A stretch of 64,000 nt of DNA, from contig NC_088711.1 of the NCBI RefSeq assembly GCF_963576615.1, positions 4,712,001 through 4,776,000 on the forward strand, given 5' to 3'. Positions 1 to 12,645 of the stretch are shown here, one piece after another. A program made the position numbers and the translations under genes. Positions within the stretch are counted from its first letter, which is position 1. The number at the start of each line of letters is the position of its first letter. The stretch is from Watersipora subatra. Taxonomy: Eukaryota > Bryozoa > Gymnolaemata > Cheilostomatida > Watersiporidae. The notes below the pieces were generated by a model that saw only the letters and a list, made by a program, of their open reading frames with translations, made no database searches and was not told the DNA's origin.

Positions 1-139
1 GGAAAGTATTTGGAACTAGCTGCATGCAGTTTTTAAATACCTTGCATTATATATTTTTGAATGACAAATGTATTGTTTATTTAAATGTCATAGCTAGGTT
101 GCTCTAATAGCATTCAATTAAAATTAATTAAAAATACTT

Positions 140-316
140 AATGGCTGGTATAAGATATCCTGATAATAATGGCTGGTATAAGATATCCTGATAATAATGG
201 CTGGTATAAGATATCCTGATAATAATGGCTGGTATAAGATATCCTGATAATAAGGGCTGGTATAAGATATCCTGATAATAATGGCTGGTATAAGATATCC
301 TGATAATAATGCTAGA
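140..316. repeat. 28-bp minisatellite, about 6 copies
   Basis: Six nearly identical head-to-tail copies of a 28-bp unit containing GGCTGGTATAAGATATCC; one copy has a single change (AAGGGCTGG). Short ORFs that read through it on the minus strand are products of the periodicity, not genes. Confidence 0.95.
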
Positions 317-1228
317 GTCAGCCATTTTAAATGTGCATCACTGCACAATTACGACTAATCGACCGACACTGATATTGACAGGGTTTTTGATAATGTCTTT
401 ATTACGTCTATAGTGTTATGTCAAATTATTAATAACAAGTGATTTTGACGATTTTGACAATGTTCTTTCTATCTGTAGTAAATTTAAAGAATAAGTTGCA
501 ATGACCTCCCTTGTTGAATTAAAAAAATATGTACATTTATTTGGTTTATGGAAAAACATTTAAAGACTTATAATTACATTTTTCAAAGAAGCCAGCAGCA
601 TTTAAAATAGACTAACATTTTTTTACAGTTTGCTAAGCAAATGTGTAGGTGGAAATTCATATCGTCATTTGTTACTTTAACCAAACTATTACAAGTAAAT
701 CTTTACTTGCTGTTTACGTTTGTATTTTCTCAATTGATAAGTTGTTTAATTCTCATCTGAAAAATTTATTCAGCTAATTTGGTTAACAATTTATATTAAT
801 CTTACATTAATTGTGCTAAACATATTTATGTTAATGTATAGAGTTGGGCAGCCAACATCAACGTATCTACAAAGTAAATTGCTTGCTTTTTATATAAAGA
901 TGAATATAGTTGGGATCTAAGCTTTGTGGTGACGCAAAAATGAGACAATTGATATACTAGTATACATGAAGTTATGACAGTTTAGTATTGGGCTGGTACT
1001 ATGGCTGCAGGAAATGAGTTCTCAGATAGTTAGAAAACGGAGGTAAGACAGTCATTTTAGTGAATACAGACATTTCAGATGACCGAGCCTTGATGTCTTG
1101 GGTAACAGCAACCGACTTTGAATGCTCTAGGCATAGATGCACCAGATGTGTAAGCATCATGTGTAAGCACCCTACACCAGATGTGTAAGCATGTCTTCAT
1201 TTATGATAATATTTTACTCTATTTGAGT
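317..1228. other. AT-rich stretch with nothing recognised
   Basis: No coding exon, transposon end or RNA gene could be supported here. A motif of about 12 bases (CACCAGATGTGTAAGC) recurs two or three times around 1140-1190, just before the 24-bp minisatellite. Confidence 0.6.
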
Positions 1229-1699
1229 CATGTCAGTGTTCATACTAGATGTGATGTCAGTGTTCATACTAGATGTGATGTCAGTGTTCATACTAGATGT
1301 GATGTTAGTGTTCATACAAGATGTGATGTTAGTGTTCATACTAGATGTGATGTTAGTGTTCATACTAGATGTGATGTTAGTGTTCATACTAGATGTGATG
1401 TTAGTGTTCATACTAGATGTGATTTTAGTGTTCATACTAGATGTGATTTTAGTGTTCATACTAGATGTGATATTAGTGTTCATACTACATGTAGATGTGA
1501 TGTTGGTGTTCATACTAGATGTGATGTTAGTGTTCATACTAGATGTGATGTTAGTGTTCATACTAGATGTGATGTTAGTGTTCATACTAGATGTGATGTT
1601 AGTGTTCATACTAGATGTGATGTTAGTGTTCATACTAGATGTGATGTCAGTGTTCATACTAGATGTGATGTAAGTGTTCATACTAGATGTGATGTTAGT
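1229..1699. repeat. 24-bp minisatellite, about 19-20 copies
   Basis: Tandem copies of a 24-bp unit around GTGTTCATACTAGATGTGAT. Variants (GATGTC, GATGTT, GATTTT, GATATT) are clustered, and one copy near 1488-1500 carries a 6-base insertion. The period is a multiple of three, so several frames stay open and give long repetitive ORFs; I do not regard these as genes. Confidence 0.95.
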
Positions 1700-4600
1700 G
1701 TGCTTTGTTACAGCAGTCTTGTTAGCGTAGGTCTGAAGATGAGACAGTGGACTATATTGGTTATGTTCAAGCTTTGGATAGGCACACACTTTTAAGAACC
1801 TAATTAAAAGATATGTTGGATGTACTAGAAAATTCTTTTCATTGCCTGTTATGCAAATTTTCATATAAATAACATTTTTGAAGGTTACCAGTTGCTTTAG
1901 TTAGCAGCTAATCAACTTCTGATTTTACTGAATCTGTTTTTTTTCTGGTGTGCATTTGAAGAGCTGCAGATGAGAGAGTTCTCATCAAATTACCATAATA
2001 TAATGAAACTGTGCGAGGCAGGGCATAACAGTGTTGCGGCTAACACCTCCCACTCCAACTCAGCCTATCAAATGACCACAACGTGACCGGTGAACAAGGT
2101 TGCAAACTCACATCGTCCATTTAGCACAAAAATACCAAGAGATTAAGGGCTAGCTATTTAGAGGTCAGCGCTGCCTCTTAGATCCCCTTTTAACTGCTAA
2201 ACTCAGCGGGTTGCATGCTTACTCAGACAATATAGCGTGCTATGCCAATGTCGACATAGTACTTCCCCTCTTTCTCTCACAGCCTTCCTTGTCTTCATCA
2301 ACATAACAATGGCCCTTCACACAATGGGGCCAAACATAAAAGAAGATGAACAACTAGGAGCAAACATTCCTTCATCCATTCTTTTCACCACAACTTCTGC
2401 AACTCTTGTTAAAAACCAAAGTGGTCTCATCAGCCATCTGTGGTTCTGCGCTTAAAATACAACCGCATTGTTCTGTTTCAAACCAGAATAATCGCGGAAG
2501 GAATCTATTTAGCACCGAAAACTGACAGCTGCACTAATTTTGCTAGAAAATAAGCTTTTTTAGTTCAAACAAGGGAAGTGTTTTCCATATATAAATAACA
2601 TGTGTTTAGGCATTGATGGACAAACTAGATGGTCATACTAGGAAGGTCTAATGCGGAGAGTCACTAGTGGAGTGGAACCTGGTCTATTTGCAGTCCGTCC
2701 GGTTTACATACATAACTTTTCTAGAAATGTAAACGTTAGTGTCTGCATGATATCTGTATAGGAAGTTGTCTCTATAATTGGAACAATGTAATCAGAGAAT
2801 CAATAAAAAATGCGTTTAGCCCTACATTTGCAGGTTTGAACTGTTTTCAAGGCCGATGCTTTGGATATGGTTATAAGTGTTTGTGTACTTCTAAGGCTCT
2901 ATTGTTCTGTGCTATTATAAACATATAACAATTCTCTGTTCAGCCAAATTATGGAGCTGTTGGCCGCATGCCATGTTTGTTTCTGTCATTTTTGAGCTTG
3001 TCATATAGAAGACCTTCCCAAGTTAAGGTCTAGTATATACATGTATATAGAATTACGCATACTTCAGGCAACTTTTTGTGCTGTGTTACCGTACATGATG
3101 AAACTTTGTGCTGGCTTCAACTGGACTTTATCTGCAAACATTTAATATTTATAAAACAATTCAACATCAATGAAGTTTCAAAGTCCAAACCATGCAATGT
3201 CTTGGTGGGTGCTAATGTACCAGTATTTCATGACTATGTGGGCCTGTAAGATGATAACTTGATTACAACTTACGTAAACACGTGATGGGCCAATTAATTA
3301 CCAGAGTTCATGCCATTGCTTTGAGTGCGTAGAGGAAGACTTCCTTTGCCTAGACGTGATGACCGGTAAGCAAAATGATATGATCCGAGATGAATATACT
3401 GGTAATACTTAGAAATACTATCAGGCTTCTTTGTTGGTATGCCAGAGTGTCACAAAGGAAGTGATGACTTGCGGTAAACATGAAAAAATGTGACTATACG
3501 GTAATAAATAGATTGCAAAGTAACATACGCGAGTTACCAAATAGATAACAGAATGCTTGTTGCTAATATGAGGAGGTGACACCTAGAGACCCGCTTCGGT
3601 TGATCTCTAAACAATATATTCGCATGCAGTATTTTGCGTAACAAGATCAATTGTGCCACAAATTTATGAGGAACAAAATAATTATCTTAAAACCTGCAAC
3701 AAGCAAATGCTAAGCGGCTATAATTTTATGATATCTCTCGGTGTGAGAGGTGTGAGTTGAGCGTTCATAACATTGTTGACAAGGTAGCTGTGGCTAGAGC
3801 ACTGAAATTAATGGTTAATACTATCATATCGTATTCAAATAGTTAGTTAGGTCAGCCAGAGCAGATGACATGCAGCCTTGCAATGTCCTTGAACCATTGC
3901 CTCAAAACCAATTTCGACCAACACCCTGTCCTTTTCCCAATTGAGTAACAATACTGGGGGCAAGCGCTGTCCCGAGTCAACATGAATAGATTCTTTCAAT
4001 GGATGATAGGGACTAGCTGGTGCTACGACATGCGGTCTTCTCCTAATCTGACATCACAGATGATATGTCAGATTAAGAGAAGACATCTCATTTGTGATAG
4101 TTGATGGGAAGGAATATAAAAACGGTTTAGTCATTGCTGTCATTGGCAGCATGTTCGTAATATGTTAAATATAACAGTTTCTCTCATGTCAGACTGCAGA
4201 TTTAGAAAATGCTACTAATCCATTGTAATTGATAATTACATTCCCAAATATGAACAGGCTTCTTATACGAACAACAATAGTGCAACACGCAGCAATGATG
4301 TTAATGTTGATGTTAACACTGCATTTAATATGACATTTTATAAAACATTATTTATTTCATAAAAAAAACTGTTTTGGTAAAAAAGACTGATGACCGATTA
4401 TGTGAAACATTTTTGCTGCCACAAGTAACTTATCTAATAAAGAACATGCTGTCCTAACAAACCTTTATGTAGCAATTGCCAAATAGACATAGGTAATCAA
4501 TTCACAGGTCAAGGTAAATGCATGCTTGAAACCCATACCAGATATAGAACAACAGTTGGTGATAAGTTTGGAGTTGTATTAACAGTTTTCTTAATGTAAA

Positions 4601-7438
4601 AGAATACCTATAAATTTATTTCTATAGCATGAAAAACATTATATTTTATTTTTATGCTTTATTTTAAATTTTTTATTTATCTGTGCAGATCACATAAATA
4701 AAATAACTACCATATTGATAAATATGTTTTTAGCATTGTAACGCAACTATAATTTGGAAGATAATTTTACGGCGCATCTGCTGCCACTAACTGCAACACG
4801 TTATGATGACCTGATTATCTAGCGTCAGCAGGTTTAATTCTCAACTAAGTATAGGCATGATCTCATAGTCTGGTTTATGTCCGCCCGCTATAAACGTGTC
4901 CGCCCGATTGAGCTTATCTTTCATTTACATAAATACTCATCATGAGAAAATTGTTTTGTCAAATTGTACTTCATCATTTATATTAGTAATTAGGTGAATT
5001 TTCGATATTTTTATATTTTTTAGGCTTGACTCTTACTAAAAGAACATACTATGTCTAATATTTCTTGAATCTGATAAAAGTAGTGCATCTTTTTCATAAT
5101 GGGGAGAGCAGAACAGGATATATAGATTGCAATAGTAAACTTCTGCTTGCCTCAAGCTCTCTCTATCCAGCATTACCTTGTAGCTTTTTAACTTTATATA
5201 CCTACAAAGGTCGTGTGCGGGTCAACTCTCTATTCTTTCTCTAGTCTAATAGTCTATAAAATTAATTAAATGTTTCTAAAGCAACTTTAAAGGGAAGCAA
5301 AACACAAATCTACTAAATAATTTATTTTCTAAGAGATTTAATTTTAATTTCTAATATTTATTGTATCTGTGACATTTTTTGTGCTCACGCAATCTGTGTG
5401 GATGACGTCTGCATTCCAGAAGTTGGCCCCATAGCACAAGATATGAGCTAATAGTTTATTGCCTATCTTCTAATTGCAACAAAAATTAAAAACTCAAGAG
5501 CACCACGGCTCCAAAAGAGCAAACAACGAGATGCTTTAACAACGTTATTAAAACATTATCAGTTTGCACGCACCTGGAGTTGCTATGTGTGGGTGTGCCT
5601 TTTAAATTGCCGCTTTATCGTACCTCCTCTGAATACCTTCAAACCACCTTGAAGAATGTAAATGGCAGCTCGCCAAAACTCTTATAAATTATTGACAGTT
5701 CCTCATGCAATATAGAGCTTGGAGCACCTGCCGTGAGTTATCATATAGCGTCAAAAATGGAATTGTGCGATTCTAAATTGATCTATGTAGAAGAGACACT
5801 GCGGGGATGCACTATCATAACCCAAGTTTTCACCATTGACTTATAGCCTCTCTGGTTTGCAAGAAGTACCCATAGTAACCTGAAATACTTCTATGAGCAA
5901 GAACTGAACAACTGGCTAAAACCATGGGTATTTTGGCAGATACGTTTGGCGATATTTTTTGCAGAGCTGCTCAAAGACTATCAAAAATGTAAACTTCCAT
6001 TGAAAAATATGTTTGGTCTACAGTTCTTCGCTCCGAGTGCTGGTTGCTGGTTGGTTGATACTCAACTATTGATATAATTGGGCATTTCTATAATGCTGCT
6101 GGACTTATTACATTGTAAATGATAAAATAATAGAGTTTAATGGTTTGTTATATTTAAGTCATATATATGTATAAAATAGTAATTATAATAGCGTGATACA
6201 TTATGCATATAATACGCGGAGTAGCAACTGCGCTATGTTAATACTCCCAGGCTATGCCTAATTTATACCAAGGCTGAGTGACTTTTGATAAATAATATTA
6301 ATAATAACTTGCTTAGCTAAGGAAAATTATGCTGAGGTTATGAGAGGCGAGTAATGTTCAAAAGGGAAATTCAGAAAGATAGGAACATATAAACTATGAG
6401 GTATCTCTATGGCTACCATGTATCCAGTAGGCATTTTCTGTGTCCAGTAGTGAGTGGATAACATTTTAAAAGAGGTCAGACTGACATGCTAGAGTAGACA
6501 CAGTTCAACTAATCAAATAGTACTCTAGCTTATAACATTAAAATATACTCTAATAATACAGTATAGATGGTTTGAGAGGCCGCAGCCACAACCCTACCAT
6601 AGCTGATGAATTTAAGGTTACGTAAAAAATTCTCCTAAGCCTAGACCACCAACCCTATGATCATTAGCGATGGCTACAAATTATTCCTAACTGATTTGAC
6701 TCGGCGAGGTTGCTAGGAGGATTAGTGTAGATGAACAAATATAAACAGGAATGGGCGGTGATGGGATATTGTCTCTTTATGACAACTAAAGGCATGAGCA
6801 CCTGATACGAAAATGTCAAGTAATTGCTGTAAGTGCAGGCTGATGCTAGTGAAAGGGCTTGAATCTAACCGCAAACAATGGGCGTGTTGGCATCATCTAT
6901 TGTCTTCATTCCATTTCAAACGTTGCGGTTGCTGACTATTGCTTTAACCTTTCGCTCTCAGGGTACACGTAGATTTGTATAATAGAATATTTTTGTGGTC
7001 ATGATGATAACGTTCTACCTGGATAAAAATGGAACTGCCTCTTCCTGTCCTTAGCCAAAACCACTTATTTTCTCTATAATCGTGCAATGAAACTGTCATC
7101 TTTCACTGTTGAGGCGTCTTGTCTCCGTTTAGGCTCCGTAAATGCTGTCTGATTCCAAGATCTTTAGAATATTTGTCTGGGTGGCAAAGTATTTTATTAT
7201 ATGTAAACATAGCTAACCTGAATTACTCAAATATATATGTTTTTACATCGTTTACACATAAAAAATGAGCAAAAAACACCCCATATAAATTTGTAGTCTG
7301 AAGTATTAATTTAACCCAATTGTAAAATTTGAACGTAAATCAAACCTCACGACTCACTTTATTAAAAGCACATCTTTTTGTCACTATTGAAAGAGTTGGA
7401 GCCCTTACGGTGTGTATAGCAACAGTAATTGTTTATAT
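1700..7438. other. 5.7 kb with no supported gene
   Basis: I found no exon with homology that I recognise, no transposon with both ends, and no RNA gene. The only structured item is a short hairpin at 4035-4084, listed separately. The 72-codon ORF at 2237-2455 has no recognisable domain. Confidence 0.5.
4035..4084. other. Near-perfect 20-bp hairpin
   Basis: Arms at 4035-4054 and 4065-4084 are complementary at 19 of 20 positions, with a 10-base spacer (CACAGATGAT). At 50 nt it is shorter than a usual animal pre-miRNA, so its nature is open. Confidence 0.7.
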
Positions 7439-7737
7439 TTAATGTTGACTTGCAACAAAATTCACATTACAGTTTTTTGGTATCAAAAGATTTACCATGT
7501 CTTACTCTGCTGTGTTGTAGGTGCAAAATATGTGGAAATGTGATTACAAGCTCTTAAAAGGACAAAAACAACAGCTAATTGCCGCCATCACCAAACTGCA
7601 GTAGATCAGAATCTCTTTTCAAAACGGCGCATATGGGACGTAATTGAACAAGAAGGCTTCTGTTTACACTTTCATTCAACCTCATTTGTCGAAATATTTT
7701 CACAAATATACTTCACGCATTCAATAAAACCATGTCT

Positions 7738-9109
7738 GGGGGTCCTCCCATGTTTTGTGACGATTCTGACGACCCGACGACAAGGATATTTGAAAAGTGA
7801 CGGACGAGACGACCATTTATCAATGTAGGTGACGATGATTGTGTAAGTAAGATTACTAAAGGTATGGCTTCACGTAAAGAAATTTTCGTTAGTTCCGAGT
7901 TCTGGCCGAAATCACGAAAAACACAGCATTATTCGGTGGAAATTCACAGAATTACTTGAGCTGTGCAAGCCCACCGAATTCGTCGACGAAACGCTTTTAA
8001 CAGACTAAGCAAATTATTAGCGAGCACGATTCTAGCGGCCTTAGCAATTAGTATAGTCCAAGACACGTATTGGGACACACAATAAAAGTATGAAGGCAAT
8101 TCAACATAGTACACACGATGTAACTGTTTAAGTTGCGCTATTGTTGGTTAGCGAGCACGATTCTAGCAAATTGTAAAACTTATGTAGTCCGAGAACATTA
8201 TGCGACACGCAAGGAAAATATTACGGCAATTTACCATAGTAAATACGATGCAACCGACTTGATTGCGCTAAAGATGGCAACATTTTATACCACAAAACTT
8301 TTCCTGCTAAAAAAACTTTTTATTATTAAAAAATAAATGATTTGTAGCCACAGTGTCCAAACGATAAATACACACAATAGCACAATCTAAGCAGTTGCAT
8401 CGTGTGTATTATGTTGAATTGCACTTATACTTTTATTGTGTGTCATTATACGTCTCTTGGACTATACTAATTGCAAAAGCTGCTGGAATCGTGCTCGCTA
8501 GCACGATTCTAGCAGCACACAATAATTCTGTGTTTTGTTCATTTCGTGATTTCGGTCAGAACCAACGAAAAATTTGCTACGTGTGGCCGTACCTTTACTA
8601 ACTTATCATTTGTTCATAAATAATCACGATCAAACGAAACTTCACTAGTTTTGGTTTGAAGCATCTGGCCCAGCATTTATAGACTGCAAGGTAATTAAGA
8701 TAAACAGCAAATGCCGCGACATTGACAGCATTTCCAAGTCTGTGACTGATAGTGATTATTAAAGAAAATCTCGGTCTATTTTCAGTACGAGAAATGTAGC
8801 CCTAAAAACCTAAGATGGCTGTCACTCTTCGCGGACTAATCAGCAATGCTCCCAAGCATCACTAATAAGTTTGTGAAGGTCGCTGTGGTTGAGCCATGCT
8901 TTGGGTTAGCAGAAGTGCAAGCTGAGCAAGTTTCAGGCTTTTTACGCAACCCAGTGCCACCAGAATGGATATTTGTATTAAAATAACGAATGTCAAGAAA
9001 GAGGTTGTTTTGGTTACCTACTTGAAAAAGGTGACGACGGTGACTTTAAAAGTGACGACAGTGATTTTAAAAGTGACTATTCTGACGACAACTTTGTGTG
9101 GTAGGACCC
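7738..9109. mobile_element. DNA element nested in Kolobok copy 1 (8-bp target duplication)
   Basis: The sequence CCATGTCT occurs at 7730-7737 and again at 9110-9117. In Kolobok copy 2 at 51 kb the matching place has it once and is uninterrupted. The insert begins GGGGGTCCTCCCA and ends GTGGTAGGACCC, giving short inverted termini. Near the right end a frame rich in Asp and Ser (about 9015-9106, ending in Trp and a stop) could be remnant coding sequence. The superfamily is uncertain; an 8-bp duplication fits hAT, P or Merlin. Confidence 0.7.
7857..8597. mobile_element. MITE nested inside the nested insertion
   Basis: Inverted termini of about 55 bp: TAAAGGTATGGCTTCACGTA on the left, and the complement of GTGTGGCCGTACCTTTA on the right. 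The interior has a direct duplication of about 125 bp that starts at each TAGCGAGCACGATTCTAGC (about 8017 and 8151), and a third, inverted copy at about 8350-8512. No coding capacity is seen. With 7443-9733 and 7738-9109 this makes three insertion layers. Confidence 0.8.
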
Positions 9110-9737
9110 CCATGTCTATTGTCATTATGCGTCTATTTCATCATCATTGTAATGCTGCCACTTTGAGCACTGATATCTCAAAACCTACCGTAAAAATTCG
9201 TTTAATCTTTTAGCCTTAGCTTGAAGGAGTGCATATCATCCTCTGATAAACATGACAAGTTTGTTGGTCACCTTTAATAATCAAAAAATGCTGCAGAACG
9301 TATTCGAGCTGTTTGGCAGGAAGTATGGGTCACATGATCAGACTACGAATAGACGATTAGACCAAGCCGAAACGAAACTGTAAACTAGCGAGCATCTATA
9401 TTTGATACGGGCTCTTCGGTAAAACCCGAAGTGTGTGTCATAAACTTGTGCTACAAGAAGTTTTATATTGAGCCTTTTATTGGCCTTTCAATTCACGTGA
9501 GAACATCACGTGTCAAAACAATAACCAAATCGTTTGAGTATGTCAGAGAAATAAATTGATTCCAATCAACGGCGGTTTCGTGATGGCGTGGCAATTAACT
9601 GTTCGTTTTTGAGCTTTTAAGAGCTTGTAATCACATTTCCCCATATTTTGCGCCTACAGCACAAGCAGAGTAAGACATGGTGAACCTTTTGATACCAAAT
9701 AACTGTAATGTGAATTTTGTTGCAAGTCAACCTTTAA

Positions 9738-11610
9738 GGTAACAAAACATAAAACCAGTCAATGTTAAACATTTAGTGTTTTTATTCTTTTGGAGTCTAT
9801 AAATAAAAGAAACTGTATATATAATGCTTATTTACATAATGCTGGCATAACATAGACATTATGTAAACATTATAATCTGAATCATCTGAAGACAAGCCTT
9901 AGTACCACGAAGTAGCTATAGTTGTCACACTAAATCCATTAACAATGTATGGAATATGAACATGAATCTTATGTTTTTTCTAATATTAAGTATAATATCA
10001 ATATTTAATTTTTTATTGATAAAACTTAAAATTTTAGTTTTAATATAGAACAGAATAAAAATGTTTAAGTTTGCATATTAGTTTGTATCTGTTTGGTATG
10101 TTAGTTGGGATTTTAATATTCTGAAATTATTGCTGTAAGCTAAAAATATCCCATTTACTGATTTACATTTATAATAAGGAATGAATTGCTGTTAGTCTCT
10201 GAGTGACTTTGGAATAGACAAGTTAACTCGACTTGAGTTGATAAACTTATGATACTTCTAAAACTGGTTGAGTCTAGTTGAGTCTAATACGCTCTTTAAA
10301 CTCGAACTCGAAGACAATCTAAATTTAATTTCATTTTCAATAGCCAAATAATCTTTGGATTTGTTAGTGTTTATAAAATAGCTTTGACCAAATACAGTTC
10401 TTCCATCTTTTGTAAATACAACGCAGTAATCCTATACTACATATAGAGCAATCATATACTACATATAGAGCAATCATATACTACATACGTATAGAACAAT
10501 CGCATGACACGATTAAGGAGTCAAGGGAGACCAGGCGAAGCTAAGAGCCATAGAGTATAATCAGAGAGATAAGAGTCAAGTGCCGGATGGATGCCACACA
10601 GTTTGTGTACTTAAACTCTATATTGAAGTAATAATGTTGGGCGGATGTCGCCTTGCAATAGTGTTCAAATCTATAAACAAGCTCTTCAGCTAACATTCAT
10701 GGGCACTTCTGTATGATCTTCATTTTAGAGTTGAGTTTCGTTTAGTCATCAGAGTTAAATATGAATATTAATGTCTGTTCTTGCAAAAGACAAACACCCA
10801 GCTTCCGAGAATAAGGTGGGTGGAGATAGAAAATGTCTGACCATTCATATCTTTACATTTACTGTATGCTGGAGGTAGGGGACAACGCCCACCAGAGTCG
10901 TCTTCTTCTCTCCCGTTTATTTTGGCAAACAAAAGCATTATTTGTAAACTTACTCTAAAATCTAGAGAGTTGAAATAAGCTCAGAGTTACCAGTTATAGT
11001 TATTCCACTCTTCCATGCCAGCTGAATGATATTATTTAATTATTCTTCAGAATACCTACCAGATAGTGGTGAGAAAGAATAAGAAACACAGAGAATGATT
11101 CAATTAAAAAGACTGACTACCATCTTACCATCATACCAAATTGAAAAATTAGGAAAATTAGAAACTTTAAAAACAAGTCTTTCAATAACTAAGTTAAGGC
11201 TGCAACTTAATCAGAATGGAACACAAATAATTATCAGTTATGCAAGAGTCTATTAGTATGTTTACAAGAGTTTACAACAATTTTAAATTTTGTTTTCAGG
11301 CTAAAAATCTGATATCCATTCTCAACAACTAAATCGATGACAAATTCAGCCGCTATTTATATACGCATAAACAAGAATATAAGTACTTAGGGAAATGACA
11401 AGTTGCATTTTTAATGTTCTGTAGAAGAGGAGATAGGACACCTTACTTCCATTATAATCTAGTGTCTGGAATCTCATGAGTTCTCAGAGAGTGATAGATA
11501 ACACATAGCCTCAGGAACTAAATGTTTACATAAAACATAATTAAGGGTGTTGAACGATTAACCCCTAACTTGTATGACAGTGACTGTTTAAAGTGTTTAC
11601 TCGCAATGCT
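9738..11610. other. Intergenic, no gene seen
   Basis: Nothing coding is supported. Three imperfect copies of a 25-bp unit (ATACTACATATAGAGCAATC) lie at about 10431-10503. The segment ends just upstream of the prepropeptide gene. Confidence 0.5.
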
Positions 11611-11618
11611 TATAAATA
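11611..11618 (+). promoter_or_regulatory. Candidate TATA box of the prepropeptide gene
   Basis: TATAAATA lies 181 bp upstream of the proposed start codon at 11800, which would leave a 5' UTR of roughly 150-160 nt. A second TATA-like string (TTTATAAAAAG, about 11785) is too close to the ATG to serve it. Confidence 0.35.
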
Positions 11619-11799
11619 CGAGTAGCTAGGAAGGCTCTAACCACATATCAACTTTTCACGCACAGGTGTAAGGACAAGCATCACGTGATTCATTTAGAGA
11701 AAAATTGTTATTGTCGCTTTGAGGTCAGCCAACTGAGTATCAAGAGCATAGAAAAACGTCAGTAAACTACTACAAGTGGAATTGTTTATAAAAAGCAAC

Positions 11800-12583
11800 A
11801 TGAGGAGCCAAGCCTATACTTCAAAGGTGAGTAGAAAGTGTTTTGTTAGCCGGATACATACTGTATGGGACTCACCCGAGCTCTTCTTTCTCAATTTCAT
11901 ATTGGGAAACCGACTCTCGAAGGGCAAAATATTCAATAAAGACAGATCTTACCAGGAGCTTTGCCATTCAGTCTTTTTAAATTAGTACAAAGAAAGCTGA
12001 GATAATAAAAATTGCTGTATAAACTGAAACCACATAATTGAGCAACAATTTAAATATCTAATATAAATATAAAAAACTTTTACAGAAAAAAATCAGTAAT
12101 ACAATTTTTTTTACAAATTTTTATCACAAAGCCAACCACAAGCTTTTAGTCAAAAAATAGTTTTGTTCAAACTTAATGCTTTTATATTTCTATGTAAATA
12201 CATACTTATTAAATCTTGTCAACTTCCATGTAAACCTACATACTTACATATGACTGGCTGTCACTTTTGACCTGTTATATAGTCAACTGACCTGTTGACT
12301 ATAAACTGTAATTACACACATGTATATACGAATGTAACTTTATAAACCGTACATACACGGAAACATAACTGTAGTAATAGAAATTTGGTATGTAAATGCA
12401 CATATAGTATTATAAATATCAGTAAAGAAATTTATTAAATGTTCATAAATATGTATTAAAAATATTTTTATAGTTTATTTATGCACATTATTGCTGGGAA
12501 TATTGTAGCACAGTACATATACACATAGGCTACTAGATTAATGCCCGGCATTGCATATATATACATATGTATTATATGTATAT

Positions 12584-12645
<62 letters not shown>

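Larger units (their letters stand above)
7443..9733 (+). mobile_element. Kolobok-type transposon copy 1, non-autonomous, interrupted
   Basis: The left end (TGTTGACTTGCAACAAAATT) and right end (ending AAGTCAACCT) form long inverted repeats of about 130 bp. Both sides are flanked by TTAA (7439-7442 and 9734-9737), the target site of the Kolobok and piggyBac superfamilies. The same termini occur at 50705-51581 and 57927-62000; the last copy encodes a THAP-type transposase, which favours Kolobok. No transposase remains in this copy. A second insertion occupies 7738-9109. Confidence 0.85.

Noticed and set aside
1229-1699. Possible CRISPR array (also 12988-13272 and 39935-40966)
   Set aside because: Units are contiguous with no unique spacers, and the genome is eukaryotic; these are minisatellites.
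1181-1864. Long repetitive ORFs on both strands
   Set aside because: They are produced by the 24-bp satellite, whose period is a multiple of three; no start context, exon or domain supports them.
2237-2455. 72-codon ORF
   Set aside because: No recognisable domain, no exon borders, composition like its surroundings.
4035-4084. microRNA precursor
   Set aside because: The hairpin is only 50 nt with a 10-base loop and has no lower stem; typical animal precursors are longer.
11785-11795. TATA-like TTTATAAAAAG just before the prepropeptide ATG
   Set aside because: A TATA box here would start transcription at or after the ATG; the TATAAATA at 11611 fits better.
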